A stretch of DNA of 64,000 bases from Gluconacetobacter entanii (GTDB lineage Bacteria; Pseudomonadota; Alphaproteobacteria; Acetobacterales; Acetobacteraceae), in the NCBI RefSeq assembly GCF_003206495.1, contig NZ_NKUF01000011.1, forward strand, positions 24,011-88,010, read 5' to 3'. A model generated the notes under the pieces. It was given only the letters and a program-made list of their open reading frames with translations, had not been told where the DNA came from and made no database searches. The translations under genes and the position numbers were made by a program. Shown here one piece after another: positions 29,765 through 39,386 of this stretch. The first letter of the stretch is position 1. Every line of letters starts with the position of its first letter.

Positions 29765-30514
29765 TCAATCCCCTCCGGCCAGTCCCCTGCGGATGCCAGC
29801 CCCCATCAGGGCCAGTCCTGCCGCTGCCGCCGTATCCGCCCGCAGCACAAGCGGCCCCAGCGACAGCACCCGTGTGACAGGCTGGCGACGCAGGAACGCC
29901 TGCTCCTGGGCCGAAAACCCGCCTTCGGGTCCGATCAGCAGGGCATCGCCGGGACGCGCACGGGGAACTTCACCTTCCTGCGCCGTGGGGTCCAGACGTT
30001 CAAGTGCAACGAACAGTTGCATATCTGCCGGGTAGTGCGCAATCGCATCCGTCATCGGCCGGATCGGGCGGATGTCGGGAACATCGAGGCGCTCGCACTG
30101 CTCGCTGGCCTCACGCGCGATGGCCGACAGCCGTCCCTCGTTCAGGCGATGGGTATTCGTGCGTTCCGTAATGACGGGATGGAAACAGCCAACACCAAGT
30201 TCCGTTCCCATGCGGATGATCATTTCGGTCGCATCGCGCTTGAGCGGCGCGAACATGATCTGCGGCCCCCGCGTCACGCACGGCGCGCGATCCATCTGCC
30301 CAAGGCGGATTTCCCCACGATCACGGCGCAGCATCTCTATGGTGGCGGACCATTCACCATCGCGGACGTTGAACACGACCACGCGCGCGCCCGCGCCCAG
30401 ACGCAGGACATTGCCCAGATAATGCGCGCGATCCGGTTCCAGCCGGATGACCATTTCGGGCTGCATGGGCGGGTATGCCTGCGGGTCCATGAACAGGCGG
30501 GGACTGTCCCTCAT
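29765..30514 (-). CDS. rsmE: 16S rRNA (uracil-1498-N3)-methyltransferase RsmE
   Basis: The 249-residue SPOUT methyltransferase modifies U1498 of 16S rRNA. It shows RLFMDPQAY, HYLGNVLRLGAGARVVVFN, FAPLKRDATEMIIRMGTELGVGCFHPVITERTN, EQCERLDVPDI and the knot motifs LIGPEGGFSAQE and LSLGPLVLRADTAAAAGLAL. The ATG at 30514 has AAGGAAAC upstream; the frame is open 34 more codons. It diverges from ubiA. Confidence 0.96.
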   Translation of the reverse strand: MRDSPRLFMDPQAYPPMQPEMVIRLEPDRAHYLGNVLRLGAGARVVVFNVRDGEWSATIEMLRRDRGEIRLGQMDRAPCVTRGPQIMFAPLKRDATEMIIRMGTELGVGCFHPVITERTNTHRLNEGRLSAIAREASEQCERLDVPDIRPIRPMTDAIAHYPADMQLFVALERLDPTAQEGEVPRARPGDALLIGPEGGFSAQEQAFLRRQPVTRVLSLGPLVLRADTAAAAGLALMGAGIRRGLAGGD

Positions 30515-30678
30515 GATGTTTCCTTCGGTCTGTGGCGTATCGGCCTGCCATCTCGGTCTTGTCGTCGCGGCCCGGACTTGACCACGCACGATCATCCGGC
30601 CCATCTGTGTCCGCATTAGCAGCCAGGTCGCCCGGCGTCATCGTCATGCCGGGCCTCATCGCCGGGAGAATACATGTC

Positions 30679-31605
30679 GTGACACAGTCCGCGTCGCATA
30701 CCGACATCCGTACTGACGGCTGGATCGGGCGTCTTCCCGCGCCCCTGCGCCCCTATGCGCTGCTGGCACGGCTGGACCGGCCCATCGGGACATGGCTTCT
30801 GTTCCTGCCTGGGGTATGGGGCATCCTGCTGCCTGCCGGTGTCGCGCCACGCGAACGCCTGCGCCTGATCGTGCTGTTCGGGATCGGCAGTATCGTCATG
30901 CGCGCGGCGGGATGCGTGGTCAATGACATGTGGGACCGCGATATCGACCGCATGGTCGCGCGCACCGCCGGACGCCCGCTGGCCAGTGGCGCGCTGCGCA
31001 TGCGCGAGGCCGGGCTGTTCCTGATCGCGCTGCTGCTGATCGGGTTCAATATCCTGATGTGCCTCAACCCGCTGTCACGGGTGCTGGGTGCCTCCTCGCT
31101 CCTGCTGGTGGCGCTGTATCCACTGGCCAAGCGGGTGACGTGGTGGCCGCAGCTTGTCATGGGCTTCACGTTCGGGTTTGGCGCCCCGCTGGGATATGCG
31201 GCGGCGGCGGACCGCATCGACCTGGCGCAGGGTATGCTTTATGCCGCCACCATCGTCTGGCAACTGGGGTTCGATACGATCTATGGCTTTCAGGACATGG
31301 AAGACGACGCCCGGATCGGGGTGAAATCCACATCGCGCCTGATGGCGAACATGGCGCGCGGCTTTGTCGGGACCTGCTACGCACTCGCGCTTGCAGGCAT
31401 TGCGGCGGCGGGGGCGCTGTCGCACCAGGGACCGGGTTTCTGGGCCGGGCTGCCGCTGCCGGCCGCGCTGCTGGCATGGCAGGTCATGCGCCTTGACGAA
31501 CACAATGCCCCGCAATGCCTGCGCCTGTTCCGCTTCAACCGTGAAACGGGCCTTGCCGTAGCGCTGGTGCTGGTGGCGGGCCTGCTGACGCGCGGCGCGC
31601 CCTGA
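30679..31605 (+). CDS. ubiA: 4-hydroxybenzoate polyprenyltransferase UbiA
   Basis: A 308-residue integral membrane prenyltransferase that attaches the isoprenoid tail to 4-hydroxybenzoate in ubiquinone synthesis. Both Asp-rich motifs are visible: NDMWDRDIDRMVART in loop 2-3 and DMEDDARIGVKS in loop 6-7, with RPLASGAL and YPLAKRVTWWPQ between. The GTG at 30679 was chosen because GGGAGAA lies eight bases upstream; in-frame starts exist further 5'. Ubiquinone is the electron acceptor of the membrane dehydrogenases encoded later in the window. Confidence 0.95.
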   Translation: MTQSASHTDIRTDGWIGRLPAPLRPYALLARLDRPIGTWLLFLPGVWGILLPAGVAPRERLRLIVLFGIGSIVMRAAGCVVNDMWDRDIDRMVARTAGRPLASGALRMREAGLFLIALLLIGFNILMCLNPLSRVLGASSLLLVALYPLAKRVTWWPQLVMGFTFGFGAPLGYAAAADRIDLAQGMLYAATIVWQLGFDTIYGFQDMEDDARIGVKSTSRLMANMARGFVGTCYALALAGIAAAGALSHQGPGFWAGLPLPAALLAWQVMRLDEHNAPQCLRLFRFNRETGLAVALVLVAGLLTRGAP

Positions 31606-31639
31606 ACAGGGCGGGGCGGCATGTTCCCCTGCCCGGCCA

Positions 31640-32383
31640 TCATGTCAGGTTACGGTGGAACAGCGCCTTGGCCATGTCCATGCACTGCAGGAACAGCGCC
31701 GCGTCGTAACGTGGCCCTTCATCACGCAGGAAGGCATGCTGCGCGTTGAATTCATGCCATTCGTAACGTATTTCCGCCAGTTCCATCCGCTCACGGATCA
31801 ACTGCCGGCCGGCGAACGGCACATGCGGGTCCTGACGTCCCCACACCATCATCACCTCGCCTGAGATTTCAGGCAGGCGTGCGAGCGTATCGTCATGCTT
31901 CCCCTCCCCAAGGGAGGCGCAATGGATATCGGTGGCGTAAAAGCATACCGCCGCCCGCACGCGCGCATCGAACGCCGCACGGAAGGCCAGATGCCCGCCA
32001 AGGCAGACGCCCAGCGTCCCCACCCGCCCCGAACAGACGGCGCAGTCATCAACCAGCCACGACACCGCCGCATGGGCATCATGGTCATAGGCCGCGAGGG
32101 GCTTGGTATATTTCAGGGCATTGCCCCGATCCGTGCCCGCCCTGTCATAGGCCAGGACCGTGCCCGCGGGTTCGTATTCATGGTACACCTCCGGCACCGC
32201 AACGACATGGCCCTGCCCCGCCACCATGGCCGCAAGCCTGCGGATGGGGGCCGTGACCTGATAGATTTCCGAAAACAGGACGATGCCGGGAAACTGTCCC
32301 TCCGCCACGGGGCGAAAGACATGCAGGCGCATCCGGCCAGAGGGCGTGTCGATGTCGAATGTCTCGTCAGTGCGGATAATCAT
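31640..32383 (-). CDS. dienelactone hydrolase family protein
   Basis: A 247-residue alpha/beta hydrolase with the dienelactone hydrolase layout: nucleophile Cys in GVCLGGHLAFRAAF, acid in WGRQDPHVPFAGR and His in EFNAQHAFLRDEGPRYD. The N-terminal PGIVLFSEIYQVTAPIRRLAAMVAGQGHVVAVPEVYHEY also fits. The substrate is unknown; such proteins often act on small lactones or esters. It converges with ubiA, 34 bases apart. Confidence 0.88.
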   Translation of the reverse strand: MIIRTDETFDIDTPSGRMRLHVFRPVAEGQFPGIVLFSEIYQVTAPIRRLAAMVAGQGHVVAVPEVYHEYEPAGTVLAYDRAGTDRGNALKYTKPLAAYDHDAHAAVSWLVDDCAVCSGRVGTLGVCLGGHLAFRAAFDARVRAAVCFYATDIHCASLGEGKHDDTLARLPEISGEVMMVWGRQDPHVPFAGRQLIRERMELAEIRYEWHEFNAQHAFLRDEGPRYDAALFLQCMDMAKALFHRNLT

Positions 32384-32432
32384 GAAACCTGCAATTCCCC
32401 CATTGGGTCAGAAATCCCCCTTGATCGCCGCC

Positions 32433-33854
32433 TCAGCGACCGAGGTCACGCAGCCTGCGTCCCTTCATCAGGTGATCCTCGATCGCCTCAAGGGAGACGC
32501 CTTTGGTCTCCGGCACGAAGCCAAGGGTAATGACGATGAATATCGCGTTCATCAGCGCGAAAAGCCAGAAGGTCCGTGCCTCTCCCAACACCTCGAGGAC
32601 CGAAAGGAACGTGTTGCTGATCAGCCAGTTGGCGGCCCAGTTCGTGAATGTCGAACATGCGATGCCGAAATCACGGCCCCGCAGCGGCTGTATTTCCGAA
32701 CACAGCGTCCACACCAGCGGCCCCGCCCCCATCGCGAATCCCGCAACGAACAGCAGCAGCGCCACCACCATCCCGATCTCCTGCGGCAGGGTCGAGGCCC
32801 CCATCGCCACCAGCGCGCCCGCGGCCGCCATGCTCAGCGTCATGACAACGCAACTCAGCAGCAGCAGCGGGCGACGCCCCCAGCGGTCGATGAACAGGAT
32901 CGCAAGCCCCGTCGCCGCCATGTTGACCAGACCGATGACCGCCGTGGACCACGTGGCGGCCGCAACGCCGAAATGCGCGGCCTGAAAGACCTTGGGCGCG
33001 TAATACATCAGCACGTTGATGCCCGTCAGTTGCTGCATCACCTGAAGCAGCATCCCCAGCCCGACGGAGCGGCGGAAATTGGGATTGGTGCGAAAGAAGG
33101 TCCACACATTGCCATGTTCCTTCTTCAGTTCTGTTGCGATGTCGTCGATTTCACGATCCGCCTCCTGCGGGCTTGAACGCAGGTAGCGCATGACAAGGCG
33201 GGCATGGCGCGTATCGCCGCGCATCATCAGCCAGCGCGGGCTGTCGGGCAGGAACAGGCAGCCAATGCAGAACACCACCGCCGGCAGCGTCATCAGCCCC
33301 AGCATCCATCGCCAGTGCCCGCCATAGGACAGGAAGCTGTCAACGACATAGGCCAGAAAAATGCCCAGTGTCATCATCAACTGGTAACATGAAATCAGCG
33401 ACCCGCGGGAGGATTCCATCGCCACCTCGGAAATGTAGAGCGGCGCGGTAAATGCCGCGATCCCGACCGCAAGGCCCAGGAAGACGCGGCCGATGACCAG
33501 CACCATGACGGACGGCGCCAGCGCACAGGTGACCGACCCGGCAAGGAACAGGATCGCCGCCCCCATCAACGCCTTGCGCCGGCCAAAGCGGTACGACAGG
33601 TTCCCCGCCACGATCGACCCCACGGCGGCAGCCGCCATCATGGAGGAGACGATCCATTCCTGCATCTGCGCGGAGGCATGGAATTCATCGCCGATGAAGG
33701 TCAGGGCCCCGGCGATGACACCCGTATCAAGGCCGAACATCAGTCCGGCAAGGGCCGCAAGAAGGCTGACGCCCACGGAACGGGCCAGGAATTCGGGGGA
33801 ACCCTGCGTCCCGTCGGGCCGTGTTATGGATGCCGGGGACTGAAGTGACGACAT
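32433..33854 (-). CDS. sugar:proton symporter (sugar porter family MFS)
   Basis: A 473-residue, twelve-helix sugar porter. Family motifs are GLDTGVIAGAL in helix 1, GRRKALMGAAIL after helix 2, VPLYISE-like APLYISEVAMESSRGSL, PDSPRWLMMRG before the central loop, QQLTGINVLMYYAP in helix 7, DRWGRRPLLL, and the C-terminal PETKGVSLEAIE. It resembles GalP/XylE-type importers; glucose, galactose or xylose are possible substrates. The ATG at 33854 has AAGGA upstream. The gntP-like gene diverges. Confidence 0.93.
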   Translation of the reverse strand: MSSLQSPASITRPDGTQGSPEFLARSVGVSLLAALAGLMFGLDTGVIAGALTFIGDEFHASAQMQEWIVSSMMAAAAVGSIVAGNLSYRFGRRKALMGAAILFLAGSVTCALAPSVMVLVIGRVFLGLAVGIAAFTAPLYISEVAMESSRGSLISCYQLMMTLGIFLAYVVDSFLSYGGHWRWMLGLMTLPAVVFCIGCLFLPDSPRWLMMRGDTRHARLVMRYLRSSPQEADREIDDIATELKKEHGNVWTFFRTNPNFRRSVGLGMLLQVMQQLTGINVLMYYAPKVFQAAHFGVAAATWSTAVIGLVNMAATGLAILFIDRWGRRPLLLLSCVVMTLSMAAAGALVAMGASTLPQEIGMVVALLLFVAGFAMGAGPLVWTLCSEIQPLRGRDFGIACSTFTNWAANWLISNTFLSVLEVLGEARTFWLFALMNAIFIVITLGFVPETKGVSLEAIEDHLMKGRRLRDLGR

Positions 33855-34191
33855 GACAGTTTCCTTGTCCGGTTTTTATGATGAAAGCGCGGACGGCTTT
33901 CATTCTGTCTTGTTATTTGCAACTGTTGTCATTGCTCGCGATGCTGGCGGCAGATGGTGTTCCCATATGCCGGGCATGTCCGGTCAGCTTATGGAAAAGG
34001 ATTTATTTTTCCAGTCACCATCCCGACACGGACGCACGGCACCCAGGATCGTGTGCAATATTGCCTACGTTACGCCATGGTCGCGTTCCATATTCGCCTT
34101 TTCACCCCACATGCGGCGCATGTCGCGACAGATCACCCAATAATAATAATTTTACAGATGTGATGATGTCAATAATAATTTTACAGATGTG
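33855..34191. other. 337-bp divergent regulatory region between two transporters
   Basis: This gap must hold promoters for both the sugar porter (minus) and the gluconate permease (plus). It contains the dyad at 33881-33903, two abutting palindromes at 34111-34130 (ATGCGGCGCAT and TGTCGCGACA), and the 29-bp tandem duplication at 34142-34199. No protein gene is supported apart from the tiny upstream ORF. Confidence 0.6.
33881..33903. promoter_or_regulatory. 8-bp inverted repeat upstream of the sugar porter
   Basis: ATGAAAGC and GCTTTCAT form a perfect dyad with a 7-base spacer, 27 bases upstream of the sugar porter start. Size and position fit an operator of a dimeric repressor. No regulator gene is adjacent. 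Confidence 0.4.
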
Positions 34192-34199
34192 ATGATGTC
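34142..34199 (+). repeat. perfect 29-bp tandem duplication covering the gntP start
   Basis: Bases 34142-34170 and 34171-34199 are identical. The unit starts AATAATAATTTTACAG and ends GATGATGTC, so it contains the gntP initiation region itself. Because 29 is not a multiple of three, the upstream copy creates a separate 9-codon ORF (34163-34192) whose TGA overlaps the ATG at 34192. No Shine-Dalgarno sequence is visible in either copy. Confidence 0.95.
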
Positions 34200-35535
34200 C
34201 CCTTTTATTGCCGTTACCCTTGCCGTCATGGCCATAATCGCCGTAATCGTCCTGATCGGGCGATGCAGGATCAATCCGTTCATCGTGCTGTTCGGTGTGT
34301 CGATCCTGCTTGCACTATGCGCGGGCATGCCGCCGCAAAAGGCCATCTCCTCGTTCGAGGAGGGCACGGGCAAGGTCCTGGGCCATGTCGCCACCGTGAT
34401 CGCGCTGGGCACGATGCTGGGCAAGATGCTTGCGGAATCCGGCGGCGCGGACCAGATCGCCCTGACCATCACCCGCATCGCGGGCGCACGCCGCGTCAGT
34501 TGGGCCATGATGGTCATTGGCCTTCTGGTGGGACTACCGGTTTTTTTCGAGGTCGGGTTCGTCCTGCTCATCCCGCTGGCCTTCACCCTTGCGCGACGCA
34601 CGCAGACGCCGCTGCTGATGGTGGCGCTGCCGATGGGGGCGGCGCTGTCGGTCACCCATGCGATGATCCCGCCACATCCCGCAACCCTGCTGGCGCTGGC
34701 GGCCTATCATGCGGATACGGGCCGCACCATCCTGTGGGGGGCCATCATCGGAACGCCGGTCGCGGCCCTGGCCGGTCCCGTCTATGCCCGGTTCATCACC
34801 CCGCGGATTGGCCCAACGAACGAGGCCGCACTCGCCAGCCAGTTCGTCAATGACGCGACGCCCGCGAACCTGCCGCCCTTCATGACCACGGTGTTCTCGA
34901 TCCTGTGCCCGGTGCTGCTGATGCTGGTGGGATCGGTGGCGGACCTGCTCTCGCGCCCCGGTGACACGGCCAACACGATCCTGCATTTCGTCGGCAATAC
35001 CGATATCGCGCTGGCGATCGCGACGGTGCTGTCCTTCTACGTGCTGGGTGTCGCGCGGGGCTTTTCACGCGCGACCATCCTGAAGTTCACCAATGAATGC
35101 CTCGGCCCAACCGCGCTGATCATGCTGCTGGTCGGCGCGGGCGGCGGGTTCGGGCGCGAACTGGTCGATAGCGGGATTTCATCGTCCATCACCACGCTGG
35201 CGCTGGGCGCGCATGTCCCCCTGCTGGTGCTGGCATGGCTGCTGGCGGTCGTGGTGCGCGTCGCCACCGGATCGGCCACCGTGGCGATGAGCACGGCATC
35301 GGGAATCGTGGGGCCGATCCTGCTGCATGCGCACGGTGTCTCGCCCGAACTGATGGTGATCGTCACGGGCGCGGGTTCGGTCGCGCTCGGCCCGCTCAAT
35401 GATGCGGGCTTCTGGCAGATCAAGGAATATCTGGGCCTGACGGTGGGGCAGACCATCCGCACATGGTCGGTCGTGGAAACCCTGATCGCCGTGCTTGGAC
35501 TGCTGTTTACGCTGCTGGCGTCACTGGTTGCCTGA
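34192..35535 (+). CDS. gluconate:H+ symporter (GntP family)
   Basis: A 447-residue polytopic permease of the GntP family. Characteristic blocks are RINPFIVLFGVSILLALCAGMPPQKAISSFEEGTGKVLGHVATVIALGTMLGKMLAESGGADQIA, VGLPVFFEVGFVLLIPL, PPHPATLLALAAYHAD and the C-terminal GSVALGPLNDAGFWQIKEYLGLTVGQTIRTWSVVE. It would import gluconate made in the periplasm by glucose dehydrogenase. The start could be ATG 34192 or 34195, or GTG 34189; all lie inside the second copy of a tandem duplication and lack a visible ribosome binding site. Confidence 0.93.
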   Translation: MMSPFIAVTLAVMAIIAVIVLIGRCRINPFIVLFGVSILLALCAGMPPQKAISSFEEGTGKVLGHVATVIALGTMLGKMLAESGGADQIALTITRIAGARRVSWAMMVIGLLVGLPVFFEVGFVLLIPLAFTLARRTQTPLLMVALPMGAALSVTHAMIPPHPATLLALAAYHADTGRTILWGAIIGTPVAALAGPVYARFITPRIGPTNEAALASQFVNDATPANLPPFMTTVFSILCPVLLMLVGSVADLLSRPGDTANTILHFVGNTDIALAIATVLSFYVLGVARGFSRATILKFTNECLGPTALIMLLVGAGGGFGRELVDSGISSSITTLALGAHVPLLVLAWLLAVVVRVATGSATVAMSTASGIVGPILLHAHGVSPELMVIVTGAGSVALGPLNDAGFWQIKEYLGLTVGQTIRTWSVVETLIAVLGLLFTLLASLVA

Positions 35536-35552
35536 AAAGGCCCTGAAACAGA

Positions 35553-35603
35553 AGAACGCCGCCCTTTTGTCAAAAGGCGGCGCCCATAAACTTTTATCTT
35601 CTG
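35553..35603 (+). repeat. intergenic hairpin element, copy 1 (after gntP)
   Basis: CGCCGCC (35557-35563) pairs with GGCGGCG (35576-35582), continued by TTTT/AAAA with a bulged C, followed by the tail CCCATAAACTTTTATCTTCT. It lies between the converging gntP and der genes and probably ends gntP transcription. Stem position and tail match three other copies in this window. Confidence 0.65.
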
Positions 35604-35612
35604 TCCAGAGGA

Positions 35613-37028
35613 TCATTTCGTCGGGGCGTACGGGTTCTGTGAACCACGCAGCAGCAGGCGGATCGGTGTGCCCGGCAGGTCGAATGCCTCACGCAGGCCA
35701 TTGACCAGGTAACGCTGGTAATCCTCGGGCATCTGTTCGGTCCGGGTGCCGAACAGGATGAAGGTCGGCGGCCGCGACTTGGCCTGCGTGATATAGCGCA
35801 GCTTAAGCCGCCGTCCCTGCACCAGCGGCGGCGGATGGCGCGAGACCATCATTTCGAACCAGCGGTTGAGTTCCCCCGTCGGCACACGGCGGTTCCACAC
35901 CTCATAGGCATGGCGCACGGTCGGCAGCAGCTTGTTGACCCCCGCCACGGTCAGCGCGGAAAACGCGACGACGGGAATGCCCTTCATCTGGCTGAGGGAG
36001 GTTTCGATACGGTCGCGGATGGCCTGCCGCGTGGCGTTGCGATCCTCCACCGCGTCCCACTTGTTCAGCGCGAGGACACAGCACCGTCCCTCACGCTCGA
36101 TCAGGCGGGCGATCTGGAGGTCCTGCTCATGCACGCCCAGCGTCGCATCAAGTGCGAGGATCACGACTTCGGCCATCTTCAGCGCCTCGATGGAGGCGGA
36201 GACGGACATCTTCTCCAGCGTCTCGTCGATACGCGCCTTGCGCCGCAGTCCCGCCGTATCGACCAACTGGATCGGGCCTTCGTCGTCATGCAGCATGACG
36301 GATACGGAATCGCGCGTAAGCCCCGGTTCGGGGCCGGTGATCATCCGTTCCTCGCCCAGCAGGCGGTTGAGCAGCGTGGACTTGCCCGCGTTCGGCCGCC
36401 CCACGATGGCAAGGCGCAGCGGACCGGGCGGACGGGTATCGTCCTCCTCCTCGCCCTCGGCCCGTTCGCGCCGGGACGGGCGGCGCGGCTGTGTCGGGCC
36501 GTCGGGAATACGGTCGGCAATTTCGCCCATGAGGTCGGCCAGGCCTTCGCCATGCTCGGCGGAGATCGCAAGCGGCGCGCCAAGCCCGAGGGAGAACGCC
36601 TCCATCGCGGCGGCGGCCCCCTGCCGTCCCTCCGCCTTGTTCGCAAGGACAAGGACCGGACGCCCCTGCCTGCGCAGCCATGCCGCGAAATGTTCGTCCG
36701 CAGGCGTGATGCCCGCGCGCGCGTCAATGCAGAACAGTACAAGGTCCGCCATCGCCACGGCGGATTCGGACGATGCCCGCATGCGCCCGAACAGCGTGTC
36801 GGGGGCGGCTTCCTCCAGCCCGGCGGTGTCAATCAGGCGGATGCGCCTGCCACGCACGGTAGTCTCGCTTTCCTTGCGGTCGCGGGTCACGCCCGGCGTG
36901 TCGGCAACCAGCGCCTGCCGGCGGCCGACCAGACGGTTGAAGATCGTCGACTTGCCCACGTTGGGGCGGCCGGCGATGACCACGACGGGCAGGTCGTGCC
37001 CCGGATCGGACGGGAATGATGAGGTCAC
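35613..37028 (-). CDS. der: ribosome biogenesis GTPase Der (EngA)
   Basis: A 471-residue protein with two consecutive GTPase domains and a C-terminal KH-like domain, needed for 50S subunit assembly. Domain 1 has [29 protein letters not shown] and (L)NKAEG at the G4 position; domain 2 has [43 protein letters not shown] and NKWD. The KH domain starts near residue 365. The start was set at GTG 37028, 13 bases after the bamB stop, because the family homology begins there; no ATG lies close by. It is the last gene of yfgM-bamB-der. Confidence 0.95.
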   Translation of the reverse strand: MTSSFPSDPGHDLPVVVIAGRPNVGKSTIFNRLVGRRQALVADTPGVTRDRKESETTVRGRRIRLIDTAGLEEAAPDTLFGRMRASSESAVAMADLVLFCIDARAGITPADEHFAAWLRRQGRPVLVLANKAEGRQGAAAAMEAFSLGLGAPLAISAEHGEGLADLMGEIADRIPDGPTQPRRPSRRERAEGEEEDDTRPPGPLRLAIVGRPNAGKSTLLNRLLGEERMITGPEPGLTRDSVSVMLHDDEGPIQLVDTAGLRRKARIDETLEKMSVSASIEALKMAEVVILALDATLGVHEQDLQIARLIEREGRCCVLALNKWDAVEDRNATRQAIRDRIETSLSQMKGIPVVAFSALTVAGVNKLLPTVRHAYEVWNRRVPTGELNRWFEMMVSRHPPPLVQGRRLKLRYITQAKSRPPTFILFGTRTEQMPEDYQRYLVNGLREAFDLPGTPIRLLLRGSQNPYAPTK

Positions 37029-37041
37029 GACTGGAACTTTC

Positions 37042-38415
37042 TCAACTATAGGCCATGAGGCCACCGCTGTTGTTGAGCAGGAGCATAAGCCCGTCAACAA
37101 CAATCGGGGTCACGGTCACAATATCGGGCAGGGTATGCAGCGACAGGATGTGCCCCACTGCCGGGTCGATGATGACGACACCATTCTGCGGCAGGCTGGA
37201 GATGCACACCAGCTTCCCCCCAGCCAGCAGCGGGCCGGTCCAGACGACGCCGCCCTTCTGCTTGGTGCTGTTTTCATACTGGCGCAACTGCGTAATCCAG
37301 CGCACATGCCCCGATTCCCGGTCAAGGCAGGCCAGTTCCTCGTCCATCGACAGCAGGAAGATCCAGTCGCCGATCACGACAGGCGTGTTCTGCCCCGAAA
37401 TCGCACGTTCCCACAGGCGCCGCCCCGAACGCATGTCGATCGCGACAAGGACCGAACCCGTGCTGATGGCGTACGCCGTGCCGTTGCTGATGACCGGCAT
37501 GCCATGCACGCAGGAAAAATCGATCAGCGCCCCCTGCCCGTTGGAACTGGCCAGCGTATCGGCCCACACGACCTCGCCACCTTCGGCACGCAGCGCGACA
37601 AGGTCGCCCGATCCGAACCCGGCCAGCACGACGCCGTCCATCACGGCGGGCGCAGGCTGCCCCGCGATGATGGTGTCGGCCGACGTGGCGGTATAGGTCC
37701 ACAGGATATCGCCATTGGACGCATTCACGGCAAACAGCTTTTCATCGATGGTGCCAAAGAACAGGCACCCATTGGCAAAGGTCGGCGCGGAACGTCCCGG
37801 CGTCCCAAGCTGCAGCCGCCATTTCAGCTTGCCCGTATGCGCATCCACCGCAAGCGCCTGCCCGATGCCATCGACCACATACAGCGTATCGCCATCAATG
37901 GTGATGCCACCGCCGATATTGTTCGACAGCATCTTCTTCGGCTTGGGGTTGTATTCCCAGACCTTGTGCATGCCGGGCCATGTAAAGGCACGGATCACGC
38001 CCTGCGCATCGGCGACATACAGCCGCCCGTTCTGCACCACGGGCGGCGACTGGATCATGCCGCGTCCCGACTTGCCAAGCGCGACATAGGACAGGAATTC
38101 AGGCTCCGAATTACCCGCGCCGATCCTGTGGCTCCACTGGTGCTGCATGTTGCCCGCCCATGCGACATTCACGCCGCCATGCCCGGGCGTCAGCCCCGGC
38201 TGTGGCCAGGCACTGATCGACGTGGCGGCGGGCACCGTCACGGTGGCGGTCGTCTCGTCCGTATCGACTGTAAGACCCGCACCGGTGCTGAGCACATCCG
38301 TCCGCCGCCCGATCAGCAGCGGCTTCTTCTTCGGCGTCCCGCCGGTACATTCCGCAAGCAGCGGCAGCATCGCCGCCCCAAGCAGGGCGCGTCGGCGGGT
38401 CAGGGTCTTTTTCAT
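37042..38415 (-). CDS. bamB: outer membrane assembly lipoprotein BamB (PQQ-like beta-propeller)
   Basis: The 457-residue protein begins MKKTLTRRRALLGAAMLPLLAEC, a signal peptide with lipobox LAEC, then repeated PQQ-like blades such as GRLYVADAQGVIRAFTW, DGDTLYVVDGIGQALAVDAHTGKLKWRLQLG and FLLSMDEELACLDRESGHVRWITQL. BamB is a periplasmic scaffold of the BAM complex that inserts outer membrane beta-barrels. Position between yfgM and der is the classical proteobacterial order and distinguishes it from PQQ enzymes. Confidence 0.93.
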   Translation of the reverse strand: MKKTLTRRRALLGAAMLPLLAECTGGTPKKKPLLIGRRTDVLSTGAGLTVDTDETTATVTVPAATSISAWPQPGLTPGHGGVNVAWAGNMQHQWSHRIGAGNSEPEFLSYVALGKSGRGMIQSPPVVQNGRLYVADAQGVIRAFTWPGMHKVWEYNPKPKKMLSNNIGGGITIDGDTLYVVDGIGQALAVDAHTGKLKWRLQLGTPGRSAPTFANGCLFFGTIDEKLFAVNASNGDILWTYTATSADTIIAGQPAPAVMDGVVLAGFGSGDLVALRAEGGEVVWADTLASSNGQGALIDFSCVHGMPVISNGTAYAISTGSVLVAIDMRSGRRLWERAISGQNTPVVIGDWIFLLSMDEELACLDRESGHVRWITQLRQYENSTKQKGGVVWTGPLLAGGKLVCISSLPQNGVVIIDPAVGHILSLHTLPDIVTVTPIVVDGLMLLLNNSGGLMAYS

Positions 38416-38464
38416 TGCGTTCACGCCTGTCGGGTGGGGGGGCCGTACCATGCCGGGGGAGACC

Positions 38465-39163
38465 TTATCCACCGACATGGCCGGTCCCCAGCGTCTGCAG
38501 CAGTCCGTCGGCACGGGTGCGCACCCCGTCGGACACGTTCATGTCCATGCTCAGCCGCTCCAGCCGGTGGCGGGCATCGTCCTCATGCCCCTGACGCAGA
38601 TCCAGCAGCGCCTCGCACTCCAGCGCAAGGCCGCGCCATGGCTGCTGCGCCCCGTCAAGCAGGGCCAGCCGCGACCGCAGCATCGCGGGGTCGGCCGTAT
38701 CGATCTGGTGCTGCACCCACAAAAGGCCGGCAAGCGAACTGATGGTGGGATCGGCGGCCTGATCGGCGTTCACCTGCGCCCACAGCGCCAGCGCCTGCGC
38801 GGTGTCGCCACTGTTGACCAGCAGGGCGGCGCGTTCCATCCGCGACAGCGCGCGCAGCGGCGGGCGGGCGGTCTTTTCCAGCGTCGCAAGCTGCGTCAGC
38901 GCGGTCTTCTGCTGTGCATTGAGCGCCACCACATCCCCGTCGGGCGTATGCGCCGTCGTCGCATTCCTGAGCGCCGCGAAATAGGCGTCGGCGCTGGCCT
39001 GGTCCGCCTGCTGCACGCGCCACGCATTATACTGCCACGCCCCGCCACCGATGCAGATGGCCACGACAATGACGCCCGCCAGCATCATGTAACGCCGCGC
39101 CAATGCGCGCAGCCGCTCGGCGCGCATTTCCTCATCGACTTCCCTGAAGATGTCGTCAGCCAC
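38465..39163 (-). CDS. YfgM-like tetratricopeptide membrane protein
   Basis: A 232-residue protein with a short cytoplasmic N-terminus (ADDIFREVDEEMRAERLRALARRY), one membrane span (residues 25-45) and a periplasmic helical, TPR-like domain. This matches the YfgM/ancillary SecYEG translocon subunit family. The GTG at 39163 has GGAGA ten bases upstream. The gene precedes bamB by 49 bases, as yfgM does in enterobacteria, supporting the assignment. Confidence 0.82.
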   Translation of the reverse strand: MADDIFREVDEEMRAERLRALARRYMMLAGVIVVAICIGGGAWQYNAWRVQQADQASADAYFAALRNATTAHTPDGDVVALNAQQKTALTQLATLEKTARPPLRALSRMERAALLVNSGDTAQALALWAQVNADQAADPTISSLAGLLWVQHQIDTADPAMLRSRLALLDGAQQPWRGLALECEALLDLRQGHEDDARHRLERLSMDMNVSDGVRTRADGLLQTLGTGHVGG

Positions 39164-39386
39164 GTTTAACCCGCTCTCCGCTTGCTGCCGTGCAGGATGC
39201 ACGGCACCCGTCCCGCCGGGACGATCCCTGTCATGAAGGGCAGACCATACCTGTCCTGCGCGGCGACAGCAAACCCGGATGTACCGACCCTGCACCTGTC
39301 ATGAGGCCCTGCCGCAACGCAGGTATCCCTATCACCTGCCCCTTCCGGTTGCGGACGCTCCTGCGCCCGCTCCACCCGTGGCGGGA

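Noticed and set aside
35932..38742. 936-codon open frame on the plus strand opposite der and bamB
   Set aside because: Spans two well-supported minus-strand genes and has low-complexity Ser/Arg/Pro composition.
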